Origin: Mesorhizobium sp. M2E.F.Ca.ET.219.01.1.1
GTDB taxonomy: Bacteria > Pseudomonadota > Alphaproteobacteria > Rhizobiales > Rhizobiaceae
DNA: 64,000 bases
Direction of reading: 5' to 3'
Assembly: GCF_004016445.2 (NCBI RefSeq)
Contig: NZ_SADT02000004.1
Coordinates: forward strand, 388,500 to 452,499
Shown in pieces: positions 8,183 to 19,173 of the stretch. Within the stretch, counting starts at the first letter, position 1; every line of letters starts with the position of its first letter. Both the position numbers and the translations under genes were made by a program. Below the pieces are notes generated by a model. It was not told the origin of the DNA. It did no database searches and saw only the letters and a program-made list of their open reading frames with translations.

Positions 8183-8542
8183 ATGAGCACGAAAGAAGCC
8201 ACCCAGCGCCGCGCGCAGCGCATCCGCCGCCAGATCAAGAAGGTCGCCGGCGAGCGCCCGCGTCTGTCGGTGCATCGCACATCGAAGAACATCTACGTCC
8301 AGGTGATCGACGACGCCAAGGGCCACACGCTGGCCGCCGCCTCGACGCTGGAGAAGGACCTCAAGGGTTCGCTCAAGACCGGCGCCGACACCGCGGCCGC
8401 CGCCGCCGTCGGCAAGCTGATCGCAGAGCGCGCCGCCAAGGCCGGGGTCAAGGAAGTCGTCTTCGATCGCGGCCCGTACATCTATCATGGCCGCGTCAAG
8501 GCGCTGGCCGAGGCTGCCCGCGAAGGCGGTCTCAGCTTCTGA
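8183..8542 (+). CDS. rplR: 50S ribosomal protein L18
   Basis: The 119-residue protein has the L18 core RPRLSVHRTSKNIYVQVIDD and the end VVFDRGPYIYHGRVKALAEAAREGGLSF. L18 carries 5S rRNA into the central protuberance with L5. ATG is preceded by AGGGAA. The gene lies between rplF and rpsE as in the standard spc order. Confidence 0.99.
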   Translation: MSTKEATQRRAQRIRRQIKKVAGERPRLSVHRTSKNIYVQVIDDAKGHTLAAASTLEKDLKGSLKTGADTAAAAAVGKLIAERAAKAGVKEVVFDRGPYIYHGRVKALAEAAREGGLSF

Positions 8543-8618
8543 TTTTAAACCGTCGGCGACCGAAATGCGGCGTCGGCAAACAGCAACCGTGCTTCCGGAA
8601 AAGAACAAGGAACAGGAT

Positions 8619-9188
8619 ATGGCACAGGAACGTAGAGAAGGCGGCCGCGGCCGCGAGCGTGAACGCGAAGAGCGTGACGACGGCATGGTGGACAAGCTTG
8701 TCCACATCAACCGCGTCGCCAAGGTGGTGAAGGGCGGCCGTCGTTTCGGCTTTGCCGCTCTCGTCGTCGTCGGCGACCAGAAGGGCCGCGTTGGCTTCGG
8801 CCACGGCAAGGCGCGCGAAGTGCCGGAAGCGATCCGCAAGGCGACCGAATCGGCCAAGCGCGACATGATCTTCGTGCCGCTGCGTTCGGGCCGCACGCTG
8901 CATCACGACGTCGAGGGCCGCTGGGGCGCCGGACGCGTTCTGCTGCGCGCCGCCAAGCAGGGTACCGGCATCATCGCAGGCGGCCCGATGCGCGCCGTCT
9001 TCGAGACGCTCGGCATGCATGACGTGGTCGCCAAGTCGATGGGTTCGTCGAACCCCTACAACATGGTTCGCGCCACCTTCGACGCGCTGAAGAGCCAGAT
9101 GCATCCGAAGGATGTGGCTGCCGCGCGCGGCATCAAGTACTCGACCCTTCAGGCCCGCCGCGGCACCGCCGTTGCGGCTGAAGAATAG
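8619..9188 (+). CDS. rpsE: 30S ribosomal protein S5
   Basis: S5 of 189 residues from the ATG at 8619, preceded by ACAAGGAACAGG. An upstream in-frame start at 8487 would run back into rplR and is not needed. The N-terminus is a charged Arg/Glu/Gly segment, followed by the double-stranded-RNA-binding fold RVAKVVKGGRRFGFAALVVVGD and GKAREVPEAIRKA. S5 affects fidelity and the mRNA entry channel. Confidence 0.98.
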   Translation: MAQERREGGRGREREREERDDGMVDKLVHINRVAKVVKGGRRFGFAALVVVGDQKGRVGFGHGKAREVPEAIRKATESAKRDMIFVPLRSGRTLHHDVEGRWGAGRVLLRAAKQGTGIIAGGPMRAVFETLGMHDVVAKSMGSSNPYNMVRATFDALKSQMHPKDVAAARGIKYSTLQARRGTAVAAEE

Positions 9189-9213
9189 TCGACGCTGACC
9201 AGGGATTTCGACC

Positions 9214-9411
9214 ATGGCCAAGAAAGCTACCAAGACCATCACCGTCGAGCAGATCGGCTCCCCGATCCGCCGGCCGAAGGAGCAGCGCGCGACGCTGGTC
9301 GGCCTCGGCCTGAACAAGATGCACAAGCGGCGCACGCTGGAAGATACCCCTTCGGTGCGCGGCATGATCGCCGCCGTCCAGCACCTCGTCCGCGTCGTGG
9401 ACGAGGCCTGA
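9214..9411 (+). CDS. rpmD: 50S ribosomal protein L30
   Basis: This 65-residue protein has the compact L30 pattern ITVEQIGSPIRRPKEQRATLVGLGLNKM, then RRTLEDTPSVRGMI. L30 binds 23S rRNA near the GTPase-associated region. It lies between rpsE and rplO with 25- and 19-nt gaps. Confidence 0.98.
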   Translation: MAKKATKTITVEQIGSPIRRPKEQRATLVGLGLNKMHKRRTLEDTPSVRGMIAAVQHLVRVVDEA

Positions 9412-9430
9412 ACGGAAGCGCAGGAGAAGA

Positions 9431-9907
9431 ATGATGAAACTCAACGATCTGCGTGACAAGGACGGCGCCACGCATTCCAGGAAGCGCCTCGGTCGCGGCA
9501 TCGGCTCCGGCTCGGGCAAGACCGCCGGTCGCGGCGTCAAGGGCCAGAAGGCCCGTTCGGGCGTTGCCATCAACGGCTTCGAGGGCGGCCAGATGCCGCT
9601 CTACCGGCGCCTGCCGAAGCGCGGCTTCAACAACCTCTTCGGCAAGAGCTTCGCGGTCGTGTCGCTGGCCAAGATCCAGGCGGCGATCGACGCCAAGAAG
9701 CTCGACGCCAAGGCGGCCGTGACGGCCGAGGCCCTGGTTGCCGCCGGTGTCATCCGCCGCGCCAAGGACGGCGTCCGCGTGCTGTCCGACGGCGAGCTGA
9801 AGGCCAAGCTCTCCTTCGACATCGCCGGCGCCTCCAAGGCCGCGATCGAGAAGATCGAGAAGGCCGGCGGTTCGGTGAAGTTGCCGGAAGCGGCCGCCGC
9901 CGAGTAA
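9431..9907 (+). CDS. rplO: 50S ribosomal protein L15
   Basis: The 158-residue protein has the glycine-rich RNA-binding N-terminal arm of L15 (KRLGRGIGSGSGKTAGRGVKGQKARSG) and the EGGQMPLYRRLPKRGF motif. It is a late 50S assembly protein. Two ATG codons are adjacent; the first follows GCAGGAGAAGA. An atypically long 257-nt gap separates it from secY. Confidence 0.98.
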   Translation: MMKLNDLRDKDGATHSRKRLGRGIGSGSGKTAGRGVKGQKARSGVAINGFEGGQMPLYRRLPKRGFNNLFGKSFAVVSLAKIQAAIDAKKLDAKAAVTAEALVAAGVIRRAKDGVRVLSDGELKAKLSFDIAGASKAAIEKIEKAGGSVKLPEAAAAE

Positions 9908-9981
9908 CGGCGATTTGAAGCGCGGCCGAGCGGGATGACTTCGCATTTTCCCTCGAACCGCGCTTTGACCAGATGAATTGG

Positions 9982-10003
9982 GCGGCCGCGTCAACGCGGC
10001 CGC
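9982..10003. other. Perfect GC palindrome in the rplO-secY gap
   Basis: GCGGCCGCG (9982-9990) and CGCGGCCGC (9995-10003) form a 9-bp stem around TCAA. The sequence after it is TTGCATGTTT, so the T run is too weak for a confident terminator call. It may be a partial attenuator or RNA-stability hairpin between the ribosomal protein genes and secY. Confidence 0.4.
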
Positions 10004-10097
10004 TTGCATGTTTAAGGTCCGGAGCTTATCTCGTGAGCTTCGGTGACACGCGCCGCCTGAGCTGGGGGCGTCGAGCGTGACACGAAAATCAATGAAG

Positions 10098-10150
10098 TAG
10101 AGCAGGCTGTTGTCCGAAAACCGCTCCACACTTTTCGGCATCATGCTCTA
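10098..10150. repeat. RIME-like palindromic repeat
   Basis: TAGAGCA (10098-10104) and TGCTCTA (10144-10150) are exact inverted ends, with an inner pair CCGAAAA/TTTTCGG. The same inner motif recurs at 44226-44274. This matches the rhizobial intergenic mosaic (RIME-type) palindromes known in this order. It ends 14 nt before the secY start codon and so overlaps the secY leader. Confidence 0.7.
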
Positions 10151-10164
10151 GCGGAGAATCAGGC

Positions 10165-11501
<1,337 letters not shown>

Positions 11502-11505
<4 letters not shown>

Positions 11506-12092
11506 GGCTGATATTGCTTGGGCCGCCAGGGGCGGGCAAGGGGACGCAAGCACAAAGACTGGTAGAACAACACGGCATCCCACAGCTCTCGACGGGAGAC
11601 ATGCTGCGTGCCGCCGTCCAGGCCGGAACCGAGGTGGGCAAGCGCGCCAAGGCGGTGATGGATGCCGGCGAACTGGTCTCTGACGCAATCGTCAACGCCA
11701 TCGTCGCCGAGCGCATCGATCAGCCGGATTGCGCCAAGGGCTTTATCCTCGACGGCTATCCGCGCACGCTGGTCCAGGCGGACGCGGTCGAGGCGATGCT
11801 TGCCGAGCGCGGCATCGCGCTCGACACCGTCATCGAGCTTGTCGTGGACGACAAGGCGCTGGTCGGGCGAATCGTCAAACGCGCCGAGGATGCTCAAGCG
11901 GCCGGCCAGCCGGTGCGCAAGGACGACAACCCGGCGGTGTTCGAGGAACGCCTGCGCGAATACTACAAGAAGACGGCGCCGCTGACCGGCTACTACTACG
12001 CCAAAGGCAAGCTCAGGACCGTCGACGGCATGGCCAGCATCGATGCCGTGACCGACGAGATCGGAAAGGTGCTCGCGGCCGCGGCGAAGTAG
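11502..12092 (+). CDS. adk: Adenylate kinase
   Basis: Adenylate kinase interconverts ATP + AMP and 2 ADP in the cytoplasm. The P-loop GPPGAGKGTQA is at residues 7-17, followed by the AMP-binding STGDMLRAA and the GFILDGYPRT motif. At 196 residues this is the short-lid form, lacking the zinc-binding LID insertion of long-form enzymes. Start overlaps the secY stop by 4 nt. A secY-adk-rpsM order is standard for alphaproteobacteria. Confidence 0.98.
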
Positions 12093-12118
12093 CTCGCGCC
12101 GACAATTGAAGATTGCGC

Positions 12119-12147
12119 TTGACGGGAACGGGCCGTTGGGGTATGGC
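12119..12147 (+). promoter_or_regulatory. Candidate housekeeping promoter before rpsM
   Basis: CTTGACG at 12118-12124 resembles the alphaproteobacterial -35 box CTTGAC. It is followed after 17 nt by TATGGC (12142-12147) as a possible -10 box. It lies about 150 nt before rpsM in a 206-nt gap that otherwise has no gene, and would allow separate transcription of rpsM-rpsK-rpoA-rplQ. Confidence 0.45.
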
Positions 12148-12298
12148 GGCCCGTCTTCCTATCAGGCATGGACTTTGCTTGCCCTTGCGGGCAAGGCATC
12201 CGCTTTGAACCAGGAAACTCCCGCAAGGGCCGGCCTCCACCGGACGCGGGATAACTTGAACGCCGGCTCGTCCGGCCTACATGGAGAAAGAGAAGAAC

Positions 12299-12667
12299 AT
12301 GGCTCGTATAGCCGGCGTCAACATTCCGACCAACAAGCGCGTCGTCATTGCGCTTCAGTACATTCACGGCATCGGCAAGAAGTTTGCCCAGGAGATCGTC
12401 GACAAGGTCGGCATCCCGGCGGACCGCCGCGTCAACCAGCTGACCGACGCGGAAGTGCTGCAGATCCGCGAGACGATCGACCGCGACTACCAGGTCGAAG
12501 GCGACCTGCGTCGCGAAGTCTCGATGAACATCAAGCGGCTCATGGACCTCGGCTGCTACCGCGGCCTGCGTCACCGCCGCTCGCTGCCGGTCCGCGGCCA
12601 GCGCACGCACACCAATGCGCGCACCCGCAAGGGCCCGGCCAAGGCGATCGCCGGCAAGAAGAAGTAA
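12299..12667 (+). CDS. rpsM: 30S ribosomal protein S13
   Basis: S13 of 122 residues from the ATG at 12299, after GAGAAAGAGAAG; an ATG six codons upstream (12281) would add MEKEKN, which the family does not have. MARIAGVNIPTNKRVVIALQYIHGIGKK and the C-terminal RGLRHRRSLPVRGQRTHTNARTRKG are diagnostic. S13 forms intersubunit bridges and contacts P-site tRNA. No rpmJ or infA lies before it. Confidence 0.98.
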   Translation: MARIAGVNIPTNKRVVIALQYIHGIGKKFAQEIVDKVGIPADRRVNQLTDAEVLQIRETIDRDYQVEGDLRREVSMNIKRLMDLGCYRGLRHRRSLPVRGQRTHTNARTRKGPAKAIAGKKK

Positions 12668-12670
12668 TTG

Positions 12671-12734
12671 AGCGAATAGCGAGTAGTCATTAGCGAGTAG
12701 GGCTCTATTCGCTACTCACTACTCCCTACTCGCT
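12671..12734. repeat. About 32-bp imperfect inverted repeat built of AGCGARTAG units
   Basis: The left arm (12671-12702) and right arm (12703-12734) are reverse complements at all but about five or six positions and abut with almost no loop. Each arm contains several copies of a 9-mer like AGCGAATAG or AGCGAGTAG. The element fills most of the gap between rpsM and rpsK. It lacks a following T run, so it is a repeat and possible mRNA hairpin, not a clear terminator. Confidence 0.75.
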
Positions 12735-12791
12735 TCCTAAGGTGGAGCCGCTGGCATTACGGCGGTGTAGAGATCAACTGAAAGGACTACC

Positions 12792-13181
12792 ATGGCCAAG
12801 GAAGCCGCTCGTGTTCGCCGTCGCGAACGCAAGAACATCTCGTCGGGCGTTGCCCACGTCAATTCGACCTTCAATAACACCATGATCACCATCACCGACG
12901 CGCAGGGCAATTCGATTGCCTGGTCGTCGGCCGGTGCGCAAGGCTTCAAGGGTTCGCGCAAGTCGACCCCGTTCGCCGCCCAGATGGCTGCCGAGGACGT
13001 CGCCAAGAAGGCGCAGGAACACGGCATGCGCATGCTCGAGGTCGAGGTCTGCGGACCCGGCTCCGGCCGTGAATCGGCCCTTCGCGCGCTGCAGGCGGCC
13101 GGCTTCACCATCACCTCGATCCGCGACGTGACGCCGATCCCGCACAATGGCTGCCGCCCTCGCAAGAAGCGCCGCGTCTGA
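12792..13181 (+). CDS. rpsK: 30S ribosomal protein S11
   Basis: The 129-residue protein has the S11 core GVAHVNSTFNNTMITITDAQGN and the C-terminal VTPIPHNGCRPRKKRRV. S11 lies on the 30S platform close to the mRNA exit. RBS AAAGGAC precedes the ATG. rpsD, which follows rpsK in enterobacteria, is missing here; rpoA comes next, as in other alphaproteobacteria. Confidence 0.99.
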   Translation: MAKEAARVRRRERKNISSGVAHVNSTFNNTMITITDAQGNSIAWSSAGAQGFKGSRKSTPFAAQMAAEDVAKKAQEHGMRMLEVEVCGPGSGRESALRALQAAGFTITSIRDVTPIPHNGCRPRKKRRV

Positions 13182-13278
13182 TTTTTAAGCGCCGCGCGAA
13201 CGCCACGGCGTTCCTCCGCGGTTTTCCGTGTCGCCCGCCACGATTGGATGGTGGCGGGGCAAAGGAAGGAAGACATTT

Positions 13279-14289
13279 ATGATCCAGAAAAACTGGCAGG
13301 AACTGATCAAGCCGAACAAGATCGAGTTCTCGTCGAAGAAGAAGACGCTGACCACGCTGGTGGCCGAGCCGCTCGAACGCGGCTTTGGCCTGACGCTGGG
13401 CAACGCGCTGCGGCGCGTGCTTCTGTCTTCGCTGCGCGGCGCGGCCGTCACCGCCGTGCAGATCGACGGCGTGCTGCATGAATTCTCGTCCATCGCCGGC
13501 GTGCGCGAGGACGTGACCGACATCGTGCTCAACATCAAGGAAATCGCCATCCGCATGGAAGGCGATGGCCCCAAGCGCATGGTCGTGCGCAAGCAGGGCC
13601 CGGGCGCCGTGCTTGCCGGCGACATCCAGACCGTCGGTGACGTCGAGATCCTCAACCCCGACCACGTCATCTGCACGCTGGACGAGGGCGCCGAGATCCG
13701 CATGGAGTTCACCGTCGACACCGGCAAGGGCTATGTGCCGGCAGAGCGCAACCGCGCCGAGGACGCGCCGATCGGCCTGATCCCGGTCGACTCGCTCTAC
13801 TCGCCGGTCAAGAAGGTCTCCTACAAGGTCGAGAACACCCGCGAGGGCCAGGTGCTCGACTATGACAAGCTGACCATGACCATCGAGACCAACGGCTCGA
13901 TCTCGGGCGAGGACGCGGTCGCTTTCGCCGCCCGCATCCTGCAGGACCAGCTCGCGCTGTTCGTCAACTTCGACGAGCCGCAGAAGGAAGTTGCGACCGA
14001 GGCCGTCACCGAGCTCGCCTTCAACCCGGCGCTGCTCAAGAAGGTCGACGAGCTCGAACTTTCGGTGCGTTCGGCCAACTGCCTGAAGAACGACAACATC
14101 GTCTATATCGGCGACCTGATCCAGAAAACCGAAGCCGAGATGCTGCGCACCCCGAACTTCGGCCGCAAGTCGCTGAACGAGATCAAGGAAGTGCTGGCGG
14201 CCATGGGTCTCCATCTCGGCATGGAAGTGCCGGACTGGCCGCCGGAAAACATCGAAGACCTCGCAAAGCGTTACGAAGACCAATATTGA
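13279..14289 (+). CDS. rpoA: RNA polymerase subunit alpha
   Basis: The alpha subunit is 336 residues from the ATG at 13279, after AAAGGAAGGAAG; an in-frame start at 13228 would lack family support. The N-terminal dimerisation domain (EPLERGFGLTLGNALRRVLLSSLRG) occupies about residues 1-230. The C-terminal domain, which binds UP elements and activators, covers about 260-320 (ELSVRSANCLKNDNIVYIGDL, TPNFGRKSLNEIKE). It lies in the alpha operon between rpsK and rplQ. Confidence 0.99.
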   Translation: MIQKNWQELIKPNKIEFSSKKKTLTTLVAEPLERGFGLTLGNALRRVLLSSLRGAAVTAVQIDGVLHEFSSIAGVREDVTDIVLNIKEIAIRMEGDGPKRMVVRKQGPGAVLAGDIQTVGDVEILNPDHVICTLDEGAEIRMEFTVDTGKGYVPAERNRAEDAPIGLIPVDSLYSPVKKVSYKVENTREGQVLDYDKLTMTIETNGSISGEDAVAFAARILQDQLALFVNFDEPQKEVATEAVTELAFNPALLKKVDELELSVRSANCLKNDNIVYIGDLIQKTEAEMLRTPNFGRKSLNEIKEVLAAMGLHLGMEVPDWPPENIEDLAKRYEDQY

Positions 14290-14393
14290 GCATGAATTCC
14301 AAGGATCGGCGGCGCGAGCCGCTCGATCCGACGGTCATGCAGAAAACCATCAGAGGCCGTGGCCTCTTGAACAACTGAAGAAGGAAAAGAGCC

Positions 14394-14825
14394 ATGCGCC
14401 ACGGTTTCAAAGGCCGTCGTTTCGCCCGCAGCATCAGCCATCGCAAGTCGATGTTCGCCAACCTCGCCGTGTCTCTGATCGAGCACGAGCAGATCGTCAC
14501 CACCCTGCCGAAGGCGAAGGACCTGCGTCCGATCGTCGAGAAGCTCGTCACGCTCGGCAAGCGCGGCGACCTGCACGCCCGTCGTCAGGTCATCGCCCAG
14601 ATCGGCAATGAAGGCGTCGTCAAGCGCCTGTTCGAGACCCTCGCTCCGCGCTACGCAACCCGCAACGGCGGCTATCTGCGCATCATGAAGGCGGGCTTCC
14701 GCAAAGGCGACAACGCCGCCATGGCGGTCATCGAATTCGTTGACCGCGACACCTCGGCCAAGGGCGCCGCCGACCGCGCCCGCCTCGAGGCGGAAGGCAC
14801 CAATGAGGAAGCCGCGGCCGCCTGA
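14394..14825 (+). CDS. rplQ: 50S ribosomal protein L17
   Basis: The 143-residue protein starts MRHGFKGRRFARSISHRKSMFANLAVSLIEHEQIVTTLPKAKDLRP, the L17 signature. L17 sits near the tunnel exit. It is the last gene of the ribosomal cluster and is followed 25 nt later by a strong intrinsic terminator. Confidence 0.99.
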   Translation: MRHGFKGRRFARSISHRKSMFANLAVSLIEHEQIVTTLPKAKDLRPIVEKLVTLGKRGDLHARRQVIAQIGNEGVVKRLFETLAPRYATRNGGYLRIMKAGFRKGDNAAMAVIEFVDRDTSAKGAADRARLEAEGTNEEAAAA

Positions 14826-14850
14826 GGACCGGGTTTTCCTCAATGACTTC

Positions 14851-14873
14851 AAGGGGCCTTCGGGCCCCTTTTT
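14851..14873 (+). terminator. Intrinsic terminator after rplQ
   Basis: AAGGGGCC (14851-14858), loop TTCG and GGCCCCTT (14863-14870) form a perfect 8-bp stem with a stable tetraloop, followed by TTT. It closes the S10-spc-alpha cluster. Confidence 0.85.
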
Positions 14874-15018
14874 GCATTTGGAGCAGGTTGAGTCGAGTGA
14901 GCGGATATTTCACGTCCAGGCTCAAGCTTTTGCGCGACAAGTGTCGCATTTGTGTGCATTAGCCTTTCATTCTGCACAATCGTCGGGACAATGGCACCCG
15001 ATCTGGAGGGATTCGAAA

Positions 15019-16506
<1,488 letters not shown>

Positions 16507-16521
16507 GGCGGTCTGCCCATT

Positions 16522-16593
16522 TAGAGCATGATCCCGAACCGAAGGCCCGCTTGGCAGAAAACGGGAACCGGTGTTCGGACAGGATCATGTTCT
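16522..16593. repeat. RIME-like palindromic repeat
   Basis: AGAGCATGATCC (from 16523) and GGATCATGTTCT (16582-16593) are inverted with one mismatch; inside lie a CCCGAACC stretch and a GAACCGGTGTTCGG stretch. The ends match the TAGAGCA/TGCTCTA ends of the copy before secY. It separates the protease gene from rarA. Confidence 0.6.
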
Positions 16594-16630
16594 CAAATGA
16601 GCTGGATCGCGTTTCAACCAAAAGATTTGC

Positions 16631-17941
16631 ATGGCCGATCTGTTCAGTTCCGATGAGCCGGAGAGAGCGCCGCCCGGGCGGCCGCTGGCCGATCGGCTGC
16701 GCCCCAAAAACCTCGGCGAGGTCGTCGGCCAGGAGCACCTGACCGGTCCGGACGGCGCGCTGACCCGGCTGATCGATTCCGGCTCGCTCGGCTCGATGAT
16801 CTTCTGGGGTCCGCCCGGCACCGGCAAGACGACGGTGGCGCGGCTGCTGGCCGGCGAGACCAACCTTGCCTTCGAGCAGATCTCGGCGGTGTTTTCCGGC
16901 GTCGCCGACCTCAAGAAGGCCTTCGAGGCGGCGAAGCTCAGGCGCGCCAACGGCCGCCAGACGCTGCTCTTCGTCGACGAGATCCATCGTTTCAACCGCG
17001 CCCAGCAGGACGGATTTCTTCCGGTGATGGAAGACGGCACCGTGGTGCTGGTCGGCGCCACCACGGAGAACCCGTCCTTCGAGCTCAACGCGGCGCTTCT
17101 GTCGCGAGCGCGCGTGCTGGTGTTCCGTTCGCTGGGCGAGGAAAGCATCGCCAAGCTACTGGTGCGGGCGGAAGAAACCGAGGGCAGGGCACTGCCGCTC
17201 GACGATGAGGCGCGCGCGATGCTGATCCGCATGGCGGACGGCGACGGCCGCGCCTCGCTGACGCTGGCCGAGGAAGTCTGGCGCGCCGCCAAGAAAGGCG
17301 AGGTCTTCGGTCCGGAAGGCCTGCAGCGCGTCATCCAGCGCCGCGCGCCGATCTACGACAAGGGCCAGGACGGCCATTACAATCTGATCTCGGCGCTGCA
17401 TAAATCGGTGCGCGGCTCCGATCCGGACGCGGCGCTCTACTATCTTGCCCGCATGTTCGACGCCGGCGAGGATCCGCTCTATCTCGGCCGCCGGCTGGTG
17501 CGCATGGCGGTGGAGGATATCGGGCTCGCCGATCCGCAGGCGCTTGTCGTCGCCAACGCGGCCAAGGACGCCTATGACTATCTTGGTTCGCCCGAGGGCG
17601 AGCTCGCCTTCGCTCAAGCCACCGTCTATCTCGCCACCGCGCCGAAATCGAACGCTGTCTACACCGCCTTCAAGGCTGCGACCGCGGCGGCCAAGGAGTT
17701 CGGCTCGCTGCTGCCGCCCAAGCACATCCTCAATGCGCCGACCAAGCTGATGAAGCAGGAGGATTACGGCGCCGGGTATCGTTACGACCACGACGAGCCG
17801 GACGCGTTTTCAGGCCAGGACTATTTTCCGGAGAAGATGGGCCGGCATACTTTCTACGACCCGCCGGAACGCGGGTTCGAGCGCGACATCCGCAAGCGCC
17901 TGGAATACTGGGCGAAGCTGCGCAGCGAACGGAACGGCTGA
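16631..17941 (+). CDS. rarA: Replication-associated recombination protein A (AAA ATPase)
   Basis: This 436-residue protein is RarA/MgsA, related to eukaryotic WRNIP1 and to clamp-loader ATPases. It acts at stalled replication forks. Walker A is GPPGTGKTT (residues 58-66), Walker B is LFVDEIHRFNRAQQD, and sensor 1 is VGATTENPSFELNAALLSR. The C-terminal half has the tetramerisation region (SALHKSVRGSDPDAALYYLARM). It follows the protease gene after a repeat and is not obviously in an operon. Confidence 0.96.
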   Translation: MADLFSSDEPERAPPGRPLADRLRPKNLGEVVGQEHLTGPDGALTRLIDSGSLGSMIFWGPPGTGKTTVARLLAGETNLAFEQISAVFSGVADLKKAFEAAKLRRANGRQTLLFVDEIHRFNRAQQDGFLPVMEDGTVVLVGATTENPSFELNAALLSRARVLVFRSLGEESIAKLLVRAEETEGRALPLDDEARAMLIRMADGDGRASLTLAEEVWRAAKKGEVFGPEGLQRVIQRRAPIYDKGQDGHYNLISALHKSVRGSDPDAALYYLARMFDAGEDPLYLGRRLVRMAVEDIGLADPQALVVANAAKDAYDYLGSPEGELAFAQATVYLATAPKSNAVYTAFKAATAAAKEFGSLLPPKHILNAPTKLMKQEDYGAGYRYDHDEPDAFSGQDYFPEKMGRHTFYDPPERGFERDIRKRLEYWAKLRSERNG

Positions 17942-18144
17942 TTTGCGCGGCCCTGCGGTCGGCGCGCTCGGAACCTGTCGGCTGAGCGTTGGAGTTGTGA
18001 CTCCAAATATTTATGTTGGCCGGCTGACGGGTCCGCGCGACGGCATTGTGCCGGGAAGCAAAAAACCTTATCAAGGCGCACGGCTGACGGGGGTTGCCGT
18101 GATTTTGTCCATGGAACAGGATCGCGCCTCCCGCGCGAAAGGCA

Positions 18145-18972
18145 ATGAAAAAGAAAACCGTCAAGTCGCTCCGCAAGGTCGCCATCGCGGTCGCGGTTCT
18201 CGCGCTCGCCTTCTACTTCATCCCGATCCTGACCGCGATCTGGGTCGTCTGCGGCCTGATCGACGTCATGCGCAACGATCAGAAGGACTGGAAGCTTTTC
18301 GACCGCTACTTTCTCGGCAATGGCCTGTTCACCTGGCTGCTGTCGCCGTTCAACCTGATTGTCGACCTTCTCTGCTACCGCAACCCCGGCGTCTGGAAGC
18401 CCGAGCAGTTCCCTGAGGACTATCAGCGCGAGATCAACGAGGTCCTGGGCGTCTTCAAGGCCCGCAAGGACGAGATCATCGCCGACATCGACGCCAATTT
18501 CGGCGCCGGCCGGCGCGGCATGTACGTCTACCAGTGGTACGGCAAGCACAAGATCGACAACGTTCCCGAATTCAACAAGGACTACAAATACATCAAGACG
18601 ATCGCCGTATCCGTTTTCAGCAAGCGCGAATCCACGTCCTGGCATTTCGGTCCGCTGCGGCTCAGCCTGCGCATCCTCTACAATCTGATCCCGGTGCAGG
18701 CGGAGATCTTCGTCCAGTGCGGCAGCAAGAAGAACTACTGGTACGACAATCCCTTATTCATCTTCGACGACACGCTGTTCCACCGCTCGGTCAACGAATA
18801 TGACGGCCGCCGCTACTGCGTCTTCGTCGACATCATCCGCCCGTCCCCGTTCCCAAAACTGATCGCGCGCCTTCTCTCAGTCGTCTCGGTCAGCGTGGAG
18901 CGCATCAATTCCGTCTTCTACAAGAACTGGAAGATGATCGGCTCGTCCAAGCCGAAGGCCACCGCCAACTGA
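18145..18972 (+). CDS. Membrane-anchored aspartyl/asparaginyl beta-hydroxylase-like protein
   Basis: This 275-residue protein has one or two N-terminal membrane segments (VAIAVAVLALAFYFIPILTAIWVV) and a C-terminal domain resembling the aspartyl/asparaginyl beta-hydroxylase family, which includes LpxO. The segment FIFDDTLFHRSVNEYDGRRYCVFVDIIRP (about residues 205-233) matches the family's second metal ligand (His213) and the 2-oxoglutarate-binding Arg. Where relatives have LRYHLGL, with the first metal-binding His, this protein has LRILYNL (175-181), so that ligand seems lost. Function is uncertain: possibly lipid A or protein hydroxylation, or a non-catalytic relative. Monocistronic. Confidence 0.7.
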   Translation: MKKKTVKSLRKVAIAVAVLALAFYFIPILTAIWVVCGLIDVMRNDQKDWKLFDRYFLGNGLFTWLLSPFNLIVDLLCYRNPGVWKPEQFPEDYQREINEVLGVFKARKDEIIADIDANFGAGRRGMYVYQWYGKHKIDNVPEFNKDYKYIKTIAVSVFSKRESTSWHFGPLRLSLRILYNLIPVQAEIFVQCGSKKNYWYDNPLFIFDDTLFHRSVNEYDGRRYCVFVDIIRPSPFPKLIARLLSVVSVSVERINSVFYKNWKMIGSSKPKATAN

Positions 18973-19173
18973 TCGCGGCAAAACTCCGGGGTTCCCGCCC
19001 GTTAAACCAACGTCCTATGGCGCTGACGCGCCGCGGCCTTTAGAACTCCTGAGCAATTCCAGGCGACGCGTAGCGATTTTCTGCGTGGATTTGCTTGAAA
19101 TCAAATACGTGTGCGGTCGGCAATTGTATCCAAGGCCGAACCGCTTTGGATTGTCGGCTATGTTCTTGCGGGC

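Noticed and set aside
9982..10003. Intrinsic terminator between rplO and secY
   Set aside because: The stem is perfect but no T run follows, and secY needs read-through in the standard spc operon; reported only as a hairpin.
12093..12298. rpmJ or infA between secY/adk and rpsM
   Set aside because: No frame in this gap resembles L36 or IF-1; the absence is normal for alphaproteobacteria.
13182..13278. rpsD between rpsK and rpoA
   Set aside because: The gap is only 97 nt; S4 is encoded elsewhere in this group.
19037..19085. Further RIME-like copy (GAGCAATTCCAGG fragment)
   Set aside because: Only one end resembles the other copies and no matching inverted arm is present.
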